Origin: JBJHDF01 sp050486405
GTDB lineage: Bacteria > Pseudomonadota > Gammaproteobacteria > Pseudomonadales > Cellvibrionaceae
Assembly: GCA_050486405.1 (NCBI GenBank)
Contig: JBJHDF010000007.1
Span: 62,001-126,000, forward strand
Length of the DNA stretch: 64,000 bases
Direction of reading: 5' to 3'
Made by a program: the position numbers and the translations under genes. The notes under the pieces were generated by a model, which had not been told where the DNA came from, did not search any database, and was given only the letters and a program-made list of their open reading frames with translations. Position 1 is the first letter of the stretch; each line of letters opens with the position of its first letter. Positions 54,353 through 62,918 of the stretch are shown piece after piece.

Positions 54353-55093
54353 ATGCGCGACGTTGTTATATTGATGGCGATGCATTCCGAGGCTGAACCG
54401 CTGATTGAGCGGCTGGGTGCGCGCAGGAAGACCGCTGTTTTTGAACTGGGTCTGCCGTTTATATGCTATGAGGCTGCGCTGGGCGACCTGGTTATCAGAA
54501 TAGTGATTAGTGGCGAAGATGACCGATACTCGGTTGCCAATATTGGTACAGTGCCAGCAGCCCTGATGGCGTACTGCTCGTTACAGGCGCTACAACCTGA
54601 TTTGATCTTCAGTGCTGGTACCGCGGGGGGGTTTTCCAGCAAGGGAGCCAAGATTGGCACGGTATATTTAAGCGATCGAGAGTTTGTGTTTCACGATCGC
54701 AATGTCCCAATGCCTGGTTATGATGAATCCGGAGTTGGTCACTACCCTGCACTCAACGTCAGGCGAATGGCACATGATCTTCAGCTTCCATATGGAGTGA
54801 TTTCCAGCGGTAGCTCCTTGAAGAAAGCGGAAAGCGATATAAGTATGATGCGGGAATCGGGCGCGGTAGCAAAGGAAATGGAAGCCGCTGCCATCGCTTG
54901 GGTATGCTGGTTGAAAAATACACCTTTGATTGGAATAAAAGCGATTACCAATATCTTGGACAACGATGAAGAATCGGAAGCACAATTTTTGTGCAATCTG
55001 AAGTTGGCCAGCGACGAACTATCGCGGGCCGTACTCGGAGTCTTGACCTATATTCGCGGCAAGTCTATTCAGGAGCTGGCGGATGGCCGGTAA
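54353..55093 (+). CDS. MTA/SAH nucleosidase-like protein with Asn in place of the catalytic Asp
   Basis: Nucleoside phosphorylase-fold protein of 246 residues. The general base Glu is in VILMAMHSEAEPL, GTAGGF is present, and the ribose-binding Met-Glu is in VAKEMEAAAIAWV. The last motif reads IKAITNILDND, matching plant-type MTA nucleosidases (KAVTDLVDGD), except that the purine-binding catalytic Asp is Asn200. In this superfamily Asn at that place is found in 6-oxopurine enzymes. A normal enzyme would cleave 5'-deoxyadenosine, MTA or SAH formed by the radical SAM and methyltransferase genes of the cluster. It starts 7 bp after the permease and is the last gene of the island. Confidence 0.8.
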   Translation: MRDVVILMAMHSEAEPLIERLGARRKTAVFELGLPFICYEAALGDLVIRIVISGEDDRYSVANIGTVPAALMAYCSLQALQPDLIFSAGTAGGFSSKGAKIGTVYLSDREFVFHDRNVPMPGYDESGVGHYPALNVRRMAHDLQLPYGVISSGSSLKKAESDISMMRESGAVAKEMEAAAIAWVCWLKNTPLIGIKAITNILDNDEESEAQFLCNLKLASDELSRAVLGVLTYIRGKSIQELADGR

Positions 55094-55109
55094 GACGGCC
55101 ATCCGCCAG
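55076..55109 (+). terminator. Strong hairpin covering the stop of the nucleosidase gene
   Basis: A 14-bp perfect stem, CTGGCGGATGGCCG (55076-55089) with CGGCCATCCGCCAG (55096-55109), and a loop GTAAGA that includes the TAA stop. No T run follows. It probably ends or processes the island transcript before the opposing lpdA gene. Confidence 0.55.
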
Positions 55110-55156
55110 ACATATCTAGGGTGACGGGTCCGGCTCAGTAGCCGCAACCCGCTTAG

Positions 55157-56563
55157 CTATTTCCGCACTGACGGATTGGGCAGATCGGTGATACTACCGG
55201 CCGCCAGTTCGCCGGCAAGCCCCACGGTTTCGTGCAGTGTGGGGTGGGCGTGAATGGTCAGTGCCAGGTCTTCGACGTTGGCGCCGAATTCCAGCGCCAG
55301 GGTCACCTCACCCAGCAGCTCACCGGCATTGATGCCGACGATGCCGGCGCCCAGCAACTGTTCGCTGTCCTTGTGGTAGATCAGTTTGGTTTTGCCTTCG
55401 CTGCGGTCGGCGCCCAGGGCGCGACCACTGGCGGCCCAGGGAAAGACAGCGGTGCGGTAGGCAATGCCCTGTTCTTTGGCTTCTTTTTCCGTCAGCCCCG
55501 TCCAGGCCACTTCCGGATTGGTGTAGGCGATGGAGGGGATGGCGCGGGGGTTGAAAACACGCTTGTGTCCGGCGGCCACTTCAGCTGCCACGTGGGCCTC
55601 GTGGGTAGCCTTGTGCGCCAGCATGGGCTGGCCGACGATATCGCCGATGGCGAATATATGCGGTACATTGGTCTGCTGGGTTTCGCTGACTGGAATGAAG
55701 CCGCGCTCGTCCACCTCGATGCCGGCCTTCTCCGCGTCCAGAGACTTGCCGTTGGGTTTGCGGCCCACTGCCACCAGTATGGCGTCGTACGCCTGGGGCT
55801 TGTCCGGCGCCTGATCGCCCTCGAAGGTTACCTGCAGATCGTTCTTGCCGGCCTTCACTGCGGTGACCTTGGTTTTCAGCAGAATGTTGAAGCGATCCTT
55901 GTTGTGTTTGTGGTAGACCGCTATAAGATCCTTGTCGGCGGCGGGAATCAGCTGGTCGGCGAACTCCACGACGGTCACTTCGCTGCCCAGCGCCTGATAC
56001 ACGGTGGCCATTTCCAGGCCGATGATGCCGCCACCGACCACCAGCAGCCGCTTGGGGATGTCCGGCATTTCCAGTGCCCGGGTGGAATCCCAGATGCGCG
56101 GGTCCTCGGGCATGAAGGGCAGCTGGATCACGGAGGAGCCGGCGGCGATAATGGCTTTTTCAAAGGTGATTTCAGTGGTCTTGTCGCCGTCAGTGACGCT
56201 CAGGGTGTTCTGGTCGAGAAACCTGCCGGTGCCAGTCACCACTTGTACCTTGCGCTGTTTGGCCATACCGCCAACACCCTGGGTCAGCTTGCCCACGGTG
56301 CGCTCCTTGAAAGCGCGGATGGCGTCGAGATCGATGTCCGGCTCTTTGAAGGTCACCCCCACGGCGGCGGCTGCCTCCGCTTCCTCAATTACCTGGGCCA
56401 CATGCAGCAGTGCCTTGGAAGGAATACAGCCCACGTTCAGGCAGACCCCGCCGAGGCTGCTGTAGCGCTCCACCAGAGTCACGTCCATACCCAGATCCGC
56501 CGCCCGAAAGGCCGCGGAATAACCGCCGGGGCCGCTGCCCAGTACCAGTAATTGTGTTTTCAA
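55157..56563 (-). CDS. lpdA: Dihydrolipoyl dehydrogenase
   Basis: Flavoprotein of 468 residues, the E3 subunit of 2-oxoacid dehydrogenases. FAD-binding GSGPGGYSAAFRAA, redox pair Cys41 and Cys46 in GGVCLNVGCIPSK, NAD-binding GGGIIGLEMATVYQALG and the C-terminal catalytic His in HAHPTLHETVG are all present. The start codon is TTG at 56563, with no in-frame ATG nearby. In most relatives it follows the E1 and E2 genes, but here it stands alone next to the island, so its partners lie elsewhere. Confidence 0.95.
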   Translation of the reverse strand: MKTQLLVLGSGPGGYSAAFRAADLGMDVTLVERYSSLGGVCLNVGCIPSKALLHVAQVIEEAEAAAAVGVTFKEPDIDLDAIRAFKERTVGKLTQGVGGMAKQRKVQVVTGTGRFLDQNTLSVTDGDKTTEITFEKAIIAAGSSVIQLPFMPEDPRIWDSTRALEMPDIPKRLLVVGGGIIGLEMATVYQALGSEVTVVEFADQLIPAADKDLIAVYHKHNKDRFNILLKTKVTAVKAGKNDLQVTFEGDQAPDKPQAYDAILVAVGRKPNGKSLDAEKAGIEVDERGFIPVSETQQTNVPHIFAIGDIVGQPMLAHKATHEAHVAAEVAAGHKRVFNPRAIPSIAYTNPEVAWTGLTEKEAKEQGIAYRTAVFPWAASGRALGADRSEGKTKLIYHKDSEQLLGAGIVGINAGELLGEVTLALEFGANVEDLALTIHAHPTLHETVGLAGELAAGSITDLPNPSVRK

Positions 56564-56570
56564 AGTCGCA

Positions 56571-56598
56571 CCCGCTCTGGAAATGATTCGAGAGCGGG
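56571..56598. terminator. Inverted repeat between FtsX permease gene and lpdA
   Basis: CCCGCTCT (56571-56578) pairs with AGAGCGGG (56591-56598), 12-base loop. It lies after the stop of the second exporter operon and just before lpdA, both on the minus strand. No T run. Confidence 0.3.
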
Positions 56599-56656
56599 CA
56601 AGTTTACACCATGCCGTCGTGTATTTCAGCGGCGGGTCAGCCCCGTTCTTTTTCGG

Positions 56657-57859
56657 CTACACTGCCTGCCGCAGGGCTGCGGCCACCGGCATGCGCGCGG
56701 CGCGCAGGGCGGGAAAGAAGCCGCCAACCAAACCAATCAACACCGCCGCGGTAATACCCTGGGTGATGAGATCGATGGTTACCGCAAAGTCGAACACCAC
56801 CTGACTGAAGCTGGCGCTGTTGATGGTGGATACGGTGTAGCCATTGAAAATCAGGTAGACCACCAGCGCCCCTAGCAGCCCACCGATCACCGACAGCACC
56901 AGCGACTCCAGCAGTGTGGACACCGCCACGGGAAAGCCGCCGAAGCCGAGGGCGCGCAGGGTGGCGATTTCCCGGGTGCGGGTGCTGACCGAGGCGTACA
57001 TGGTGTTGATGGCGCCGAAGATGGCCCCCAGGGACATGAGTATGGCGATGGGGTAACCCACGGTGCGAATGAAATTGCTCAATGGTTCGGCCTGGTCGGC
57101 GAGATAATCTGTTTCGCGCACCACGTCCAGATCCAGTTGCGGGTTGGCCGCCACGGCGGTGCGCAGCGCTTCCAGAGCACCATTGGCGTCCTCGAGTTTC
57201 AGCTTGACGCTCTGGTAGGTATTTCCACGGCGATAGGTGGATTGCACCATGGCAGCGTCCGCCCAGACCTCCGATTCGGACAGGCCACCCCGGGCCGAGA
57301 ACTCACCTACCACCGTCCACTCGGACTGCCCGAACTGCACCCGGTCGCCCACTTCCAGGCCGGCAAACTGGTGGCGGGCACCGCGGCCCACCAGAAGTTC
57401 GTTGCGCCCCGGCTCAAAACGTCGCCCGTTGACGATGGTGATATTGCCGTGTACGTCAAAGGCGCCGGACTGCACACCGCGCAGGGAGACGTTGGCCTCC
57501 GTGTTGGTGGCGCGCCGGGGCAGGTCCACGATGACCAGAACTTCCGGTGACACCAGCGGTTCGCCGTCGCGCTGGGCAACGCCGGGCAGGAACGCCAGCA
57601 ACTGCGCTTCCTCGTGACCCATGCCGCTGCTCAGTTCCGAGGTGGCACCCGAGCGCATGATAATCGCGGTGTCGGCGGCGCCGGCGTTGGTCATGGTGCG
57701 CTGGAACCCGGTGGCCATGGACAGCACACCGATAAAAACACCCACCACACAGGCCACACCGAATACGGCCACCGACGAAGTGCCAAGACGCTGGGGCAGG
57801 TTGCGCAGGTTCATCACGGAGATCAGCGCGATTTGTGAAAGACCGTTGACAATGCTCAT
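56657..57859 (-). CDS. FtsX-family ABC permease B of the second exporter operon
   Basis: Membrane protein of 400 residues with the MacB plan: N-terminal helix, periplasmic MacB_PCD domain (about 45-245) and three C-terminal helices with the STRTREIATLRALGFGGFPVAVSTLLESLVLS loop. The last 20 residues (GGFFPALRAARMPVAAALRQ) are typical. It overlaps the preceding permease by 4 bp. Paired permeases of about 390 residues that share one ATPase are common in LolCE-like and macrolide-export-like systems. Substrate unknown. Confidence 0.88.
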   Translation of the reverse strand: MSIVNGLSQIALISVMNLRNLPQRLGTSSVAVFGVACVVGVFIGVLSMATGFQRTMTNAGAADTAIIMRSGATSELSSGMGHEEAQLLAFLPGVAQRDGEPLVSPEVLVIVDLPRRATNTEANVSLRGVQSGAFDVHGNITIVNGRRFEPGRNELLVGRGARHQFAGLEVGDRVQFGQSEWTVVGEFSARGGLSESEVWADAAMVQSTYRRGNTYQSVKLKLEDANGALEALRTAVAANPQLDLDVVRETDYLADQAEPLSNFIRTVGYPIAILMSLGAIFGAINTMYASVSTRTREIATLRALGFGGFPVAVSTLLESLVLSVIGGLLGALVVYLIFNGYTVSTINSASFSQVVFDFAVTIDLITQGITAAVLIGLVGGFFPALRAARMPVAAALRQAV

Positions 57860-59016
57860 GCGCGCCTCCCCAGTGCGGTAACAATATTCAGTCGCATACC
57901 CTGCATTGCCGGCAGAATGCCGGCCAGAATGCCCAGTGCGGCAATGGCCAGCAGCGCCTGTATGACCACGGCACCAGTCATGCCGAAGCCGGGCAGGAAC
58001 GCCGCCAGTGCCGCAGCCACGCCCTGTACCATCAGCCAGGACAGTCCCAGCCCGAGAAGGCCACCGATCAGGGCAATCAACAGCGATTCGGCGAGTACCA
58101 TCATCAATACCGAGGTGTTGGAGAAGCCGAGGGTTTTAAGAATGGCCAGCTCGGGAATGCGCTCGCGCACGGACTGTGCCATGGTGTTGCCCGCCACCAG
58201 CAGCATGGTGAAAAAGACCGCGCCGAGAATGGCCCGGGTGATGGTGCCAATATCGCCAAACTGTTGCATGAAGGATTCCACGAATGCCTGTTCGGTACTG
58301 GTTTTCGTCTCCGCCGGTGAGTTCTCAAACAGCGCGTCAACATCCGCCGCTACCTGTGCTGCCTGTGCCGGGTCTTCCACCTTGATGATCATCCAGCCGA
58401 TGGTGCCTTGGCCAAAATTGCGGGCCTCGTCGAAATAGTCGTAATGGAACATCATGTAGCTGTTGTCGCCGCGACGGTCCGTGGCCTCGAAGATACCCTC
58501 GATGACAAATTCCCAGGTGCGACTGCCATCCTGCTGGGGAAACATGCCGATCAGGGGAATGCGGTCACCGATATTCCAGTTGAAACGCTCCGCCAGTGCC
58601 GAACCGATCACGGCGCCCATACGGTTGCCCAGCCAGGCCTGCATCTGATCGTCGGGGATGTAAAGGTCGTCGCGGTACATCGACATATAGCCTTCGGCGT
58701 CTACCGCAAACTGGGCGAACTGATTGCGTGGCTCCTGGTAGTAGGCGCCAAACCAGTTGGCAAAGGTGACTTCGCTGACGCCTTCAACGCCGGCTGCGCG
58801 CGCAACATAGGCATGGGGCAATGGTTCGATCAGCGACACCTTGTGAATGGTCAGCAGCCGGTCGGCGCCGGCCAGCTCGGCGCCCTGGGTAAAGGTATTG
58901 CCCAGGGTGTTGAGCAGCCCAAAAAGCACAAAGGCGAAGACAATGGACAGTATGGTCAGTGTGGTGCGCAGCTTTTTGCGCACCACGTTTTTCCAGATCA
59001 GATAAAGGTATTTCAT
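57856..59016 (-). CDS. FtsX-family ABC permease A of the second exporter operon
   Basis: Membrane protein of 386 residues: N-terminal helix (VVRKKLRTTLTILSIVFAFVLFG), a periplasmic domain with the MacB_PCD fold and three C-terminal helices with SVRERIPELAILKTLGFSNTSVLMMVLAESLLI. It starts 1 bp after the ATPase stop and overlaps permease B by 4 bp. The two permeases are alike in size but clearly different in sequence, so they would form a heterodimer. Confidence 0.88.
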   Translation of the reverse strand: MKYLYLIWKNVVRKKLRTTLTILSIVFAFVLFGLLNTLGNTFTQGAELAGADRLLTIHKVSLIEPLPHAYVARAAGVEGVSEVTFANWFGAYYQEPRNQFAQFAVDAEGYMSMYRDDLYIPDDQMQAWLGNRMGAVIGSALAERFNWNIGDRIPLIGMFPQQDGSRTWEFVIEGIFEATDRRGDNSYMMFHYDYFDEARNFGQGTIGWMIIKVEDPAQAAQVAADVDALFENSPAETKTSTEQAFVESFMQQFGDIGTITRAILGAVFFTMLLVAGNTMAQSVRERIPELAILKTLGFSNTSVLMMVLAESLLIALIGGLLGLGLSWLMVQGVAAALAAFLPGFGMTGAVVIQALLAIAALGILAGILPAMQGMRLNIVTALGRRA

Positions 59017-59017
59017 C

Positions 59018-59746
59018 TCAGGCGCCCCTGGTTGTCGCGCTTTCGATCAGCGAACCCTTGTCCATATGCAGGGTCTTGCCGGCGTACTCTGCAGCCCGGG
59101 GGTCGTGGGTGACCATGACAATGGTTTTGTTCTGTTGCCGGTTCAATGCCTGCAGCAGTTCGAGAATTTCATCCGCTGTGGCACGATCCAGATCCCCGGT
59201 GGGCTCGTCGCACAGCAGCAGGTCCGGGTCGGATACCAGGGCCCTGGCAATGGCCACGCGCTGCTCCTGGCCGCCGGACAACTCGCTGGGGTAGTGTTTG
59301 GCACGATCGCTCAGACCCACCAGTTGCAGCGCGGCGGCGACGTGTTTTTTGCGCTGTCTGCTTGAAAGATTGGTCAACAGCAGCGGCAATTCCACGTTGC
59401 GCTCGGCGGTGAGCACTGGCATCAGATTGTAGAACTGAAAGATAAACCCCACGTGCCGGGAGCGCCAGCGGGTGAGTTGCCCGGTGGTCAGGCGATCGAT
59501 GCGTTGCCCGGCGATGGTCAGCTCGCCCGAAGTGGGGCTGTCGAGTCCGCCAAGCAGGTTGAGCAAAGTGGTTTTGCCGGATCCGGAGGGGCCCATCAAG
59601 GCCAGAAAATCGCCCCGTCTAATGCCCAGGTTGAGCCGTTCAAGTACCTGAACTTCTTCCTTGCCCTTGCGGTAGGTTTTTGTGATGTCCCGGAGTTCGA
59701 CCAGCGTTTCGCTGGACCCATATTGTTGTGTCGCTGCCTGATTCAT
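59018..59746 (-). CDS. MacB/LolD-like ABC ATPase of the second exporter operon
   Basis: ATPase of 242 residues: Walker A LMGPSGSGKTTLLNLL, signature ELSGGQEQRVAIARAL, Walker B LLLCDEPTGDLD and H-loop MVTHDPRAA. It follows the adaptor gene by 51 bp and is coupled to permease A. It resembles the island ATPase at 51135 in family only; codon usage here is that of the main chromosome. Confidence 0.93.
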   Translation of the reverse strand: MNQAATQQYGSSETLVELRDITKTYRKGKEEVQVLERLNLGIRRGDFLALMGPSGSGKTTLLNLLGGLDSPTSGELTIAGQRIDRLTTGQLTRWRSRHVGFIFQFYNLMPVLTAERNVELPLLLTNLSSRQRKKHVAAALQLVGLSDRAKHYPSELSGGQEQRVAIARALVSDPDLLLCDEPTGDLDRATADEILELLQALNRQQNKTIVMVTHDPRAAEYAGKTLHMDKGSLIESATTRGA

Positions 59747-59797
59747 GGTGTGCTCCTTCAGAATTTGTAATGGGTGCCCGGTGATGGTGCCACCGGA

Positions 59798-61015
59798 CTA
59801 CTGTTTGACACGGGCACCGTCACGCAGGCCCTGGGGTGGCTGGTTGACGAAGTACTCGCCGGGGTTGAGCCCCTCGACTATCAGGCGCTCGCGACCGCTG
59901 CTGTCGGCCAGGGTGACCTGCCGGCGGTGGGCGACGTTGTCATGCACCACAAAGACAAAATGTTGCCGGCCTTCGGTCTGCACGGCGCTGGCGGGTACGC
60001 GCACACCGGTGCGGGGTGCTGCCGTGTTGTCGGCAGGCGCAGCTTCAAGAAATGCCACGCGTACACCCATGTCCGGCAGTATGCGCTCGTCCAGTTCGTC
60101 AAAACCGACGCGCACGCGCACGGTGGCACGCTGGCGATCGGCGGTGGGAATGATGGCGATCACCCGGGCGGGGATGCGCCACTCCGGGTAGGCATCCAGG
60201 GTGGCCTGCACTGGCTGGCCGGGAAGCACCCGCTGGATATAGGCCTCGTTGACGTCCACCTCGATCTCCAGGGAGGACATGTCCACCAGGCTGCAGATGC
60301 CGGTACGGGTAAAACCGCCGCCGGCAGACATGGGGGAGATGATCTCTCCGGGCTGGGCGTTCTTGGCCACCACCACGCCGGCAAAGGGCGCGCGAATGAT
60401 CAGGTCATCCAGATGTTGCTGCTGCACGGCCAGATGCCGTTCGGCCGCCAGCACACCCGCCAGACGAGCCCGGTGTTGCGCCTCGGCGGTCTGCTGGTTG
60501 CTGCGCGCGGCATCCAGTTCGGCGTGGCTGATCAGGTTACGGGCGGCCATGGCTTCGGCCCGCTCCAGTGTCTGCCTGGCTTCGGTAAGGCGCGCCTCGG
60601 CTTCTGCGGCCTGGGCCTTGCTCGATTCCACCTCGGCTTCGGTGAGCGCCAGTTGTCGTTGCTGGTTGATGTCGTCCAGGCGGGCCACCACCTGGCCCTC
60701 CTCCACGAACATGCCCTCTTCCACCAGGACTTCCATCACCTTGCCGGTGACCTTGGACGACACGGTGGCATAGCGCCGGGCGGTGACATAGCCGGTGGCG
60801 TTGAGCACCGCACTGCCACCGCCGTCCAGGGTGCTCGCCCGGGCCAGGGTGGTGGAGACGGTGATGGGTGAGGGGCTGGCCAACCACCAGATAACAGCGA
60901 GCAGGGCCAGCAGACCCAGCGCACCGGGCACCAGCCATATCAGGGGTGAGTGCTTTTGTGGTTCGGTATCCCGGTCAATGCGCAGTTGCGACAGGAGATC
61001 GTTCTTGTTTTCCAC
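59798..61015 (-). CDS. Membrane fusion protein of the second exporter operon
   Basis: Adaptor of 405 residues, first gene of the operon. A membrane helix (about 27-47) is followed by a lipoyl half (TGYVTARRYATVSSKVTGKVM), a Gln/Ala/Glu-rich coiled-coil (about 100-175), the second lipoyl half (RAPFAGVVVAKNAQPGEIIS) and the barrel region. It starts at GTG 61015, with GGAG 6 bp upstream. Direct TGTCA repeats lie about 65-85 bp ahead of it. With the ATPase and two permeases it forms a MacAB-type tripartite exporter. Confidence 0.9.
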   Translation of the reverse strand: MENKNDLLSQLRIDRDTEPQKHSPLIWLVPGALGLLALLAVIWWLASPSPITVSTTLARASTLDGGGSAVLNATGYVTARRYATVSSKVTGKVMEVLVEEGMFVEEGQVVARLDDINQQRQLALTEAEVESSKAQAAEAEARLTEARQTLERAEAMAARNLISHAELDAARSNQQTAEAQHRARLAGVLAAERHLAVQQQHLDDLIIRAPFAGVVVAKNAQPGEIISPMSAGGGFTRTGICSLVDMSSLEIEVDVNEAYIQRVLPGQPVQATLDAYPEWRIPARVIAIIPTADRQRATVRVRVGFDELDERILPDMGVRVAFLEAAPADNTAAPRTGVRVPASAVQTEGRQHFVFVVHDNVAHRRQVTLADSSGRERLIVEGLNPGEYFVNQPPQGLRDGARVKQ

Positions 61016-61078
61016 TCTGTACTCCAGTCCGATTTCAATCGAAGATGCAGTCTAGACACAGGCCTTGCTACAGGAAAG

Positions 61079-61100
61079 TGTCAAATGTCATATATTGTCA
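61079..61100. repeat. Three direct TGTCA repeats upstream of the exporter operon
   Basis: TGTCA occurs at 61079, 61086 and 61096, spaced 7 and 10 bp, in the promoter region of the adaptor gene (start 61015). Direct repeats near helical spacing are common response-regulator sites, but no cognate regulator is visible. Confidence 0.35.
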
Positions 61101-61110
61101 GGAGTGATCG

Positions 61111-61599
<489 letters not shown>

Positions 61600-61613
61600 G
61601 GCTGTTCGCTCCG

Positions 61614-62897
61614 TTACAGGTAAATGCCGATAATGGCGCTGACCCAACCGATCAGGCGCTTGTGCCAGGCGCGCTCCTGCCACTGCTCCAGAGTGTAGCG
61701 CTCGGCGTTCTTCAGGTCGCCTTCGATCAGTTCGCGGATCTGCCGGGCGAAGCCGGCGTCGTAGACATTGATGTTGGCCTCGTCATTGAAACGAAAAGAG
61801 CGGTTATCCAGATTACTGGAACCCAGACTGGCCCAGCGATCATCGATACTCATCAGTTTCGAGTGCATCATGGCCGGCTGGTACTCGTACAGTTCAACCC
61901 CGGCCTCCAGCATGGGGCGCCAGCGGTTGACCGAGGCGTGCCGCAGATAGCCCTGGTCGATGCTGTCACCGGGCACGAGAATGCGAATCTGGACACCGCG
62001 CTCGGCGGCGCTTGCCAGCGCGTCGAGAAAATCCACATCGGGGTAGAAGTAGGCGGTGCAGATGGTGACGTGTTCTTCCGCAGCGGCCAGTGCGTAGAGA
62101 AACAATTTGCGTATGCGGTGACGGCCTTCGCGCGGCGCGCTGTTGATCACCTGGGCGTGCAGCTCGCCCGCCTCCTCCAACTCGGGAAAGTAGGCGTCGC
62201 CGTGCAACATCTCACCTTTGGCATCCAGCCAAGTCTCGTAAAAGGCCGCCTGCATCTGCGCCACTATGGGGCCCTGCAGGCGAAAATGGTTGTCCCGGTA
62301 GGGGGTGTTGTCGCTCTCCTTGAGCCAGTTGTCGGCGTTGTTGGCGCCGCCGGTGAAGCCCACGCGCCCGTCCACCATCAGCAGTTTGCGGTGGGTGCGA
62401 TGGTTGAAGCGGGAGATGTGATACCAGGACGGTTCGCGCCAGCGGATTACCTCGATGCCCGCCTCTTCCATGCGCGTGAACTTGTCGCCGCTGGCCAGCA
62501 CCGAGCCGACAAAGTCGATCAGCGCGTGCACACGCACGCCGCGTTCGGCGGCGGCGATCAGTGCATCGGCCAGCTCGCCGGCGGATTTCTCGCCCCAGAA
62601 TTCATAGGTTTCGTAGGTGATGGAATACTCGGCCTCGGCAATGGCATCGAGTTTGGCCGCGTAAATCTCCTCGCCATCGATCAGCAGATCAATGCGGTTG
62701 CCGGCAACAATGGGTTGCTGCAGTACCGCGCGCAGGGTGCGCACAAACTGGGGATCGCCGGTGCCGTATTCCAGAGTCAGGGGGTCCTGCAGGCGTTTGG
62801 GCTTGGGCAGGGCGTTGAACAGCATCACATTGCCCACTACCAGCGCCCCGGTCAGTACGGCGGCAACGGCCAGCAGCCACTTGCGGCGACGAGTCAT
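61614..62897 (-). CDS. Phospholipase D-like, cardiolipin synthase-type protein
   Basis: Membrane-anchored enzyme of 427 residues with one N-terminal helix (about 5-28). Two HKD motifs are present: HRTHRKLLMVDGRVGFTGGANN and MHSKLMSIDDRWASLGSSNLDNRS. It has the length and layout of ClsB/ClsC-type cardiolipin synthases, which join two phospholipids, but phosphatidyl transfer or phospholipase activity cannot be told apart by sequence. It is upstream of the glutathione peroxidase gene, spaced 14 bp. Confidence 0.88.
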   Translation of the reverse strand: MTRRRKWLLAVAAVLTGALVVGNVMLFNALPKPKRLQDPLTLEYGTGDPQFVRTLRAVLQQPIVAGNRIDLLIDGEEIYAAKLDAIAEAEYSITYETYEFWGEKSAGELADALIAAAERGVRVHALIDFVGSVLASGDKFTRMEEAGIEVIRWREPSWYHISRFNHRTHRKLLMVDGRVGFTGGANNADNWLKESDNTPYRDNHFRLQGPIVAQMQAAFYETWLDAKGEMLHGDAYFPELEEAGELHAQVINSAPREGRHRIRKLFLYALAAAEEHVTICTAYFYPDVDFLDALASAAERGVQIRILVPGDSIDQGYLRHASVNRWRPMLEAGVELYEYQPAMMHSKLMSIDDRWASLGSSNLDNRSFRFNDEANINVYDAGFARQIRELIEGDLKNAERYTLEQWQERAWHKRLIGWVSAIIGIYL

Positions 62898-62918
62898 AAC
62901 AGTACCTCTACTTTTGTT

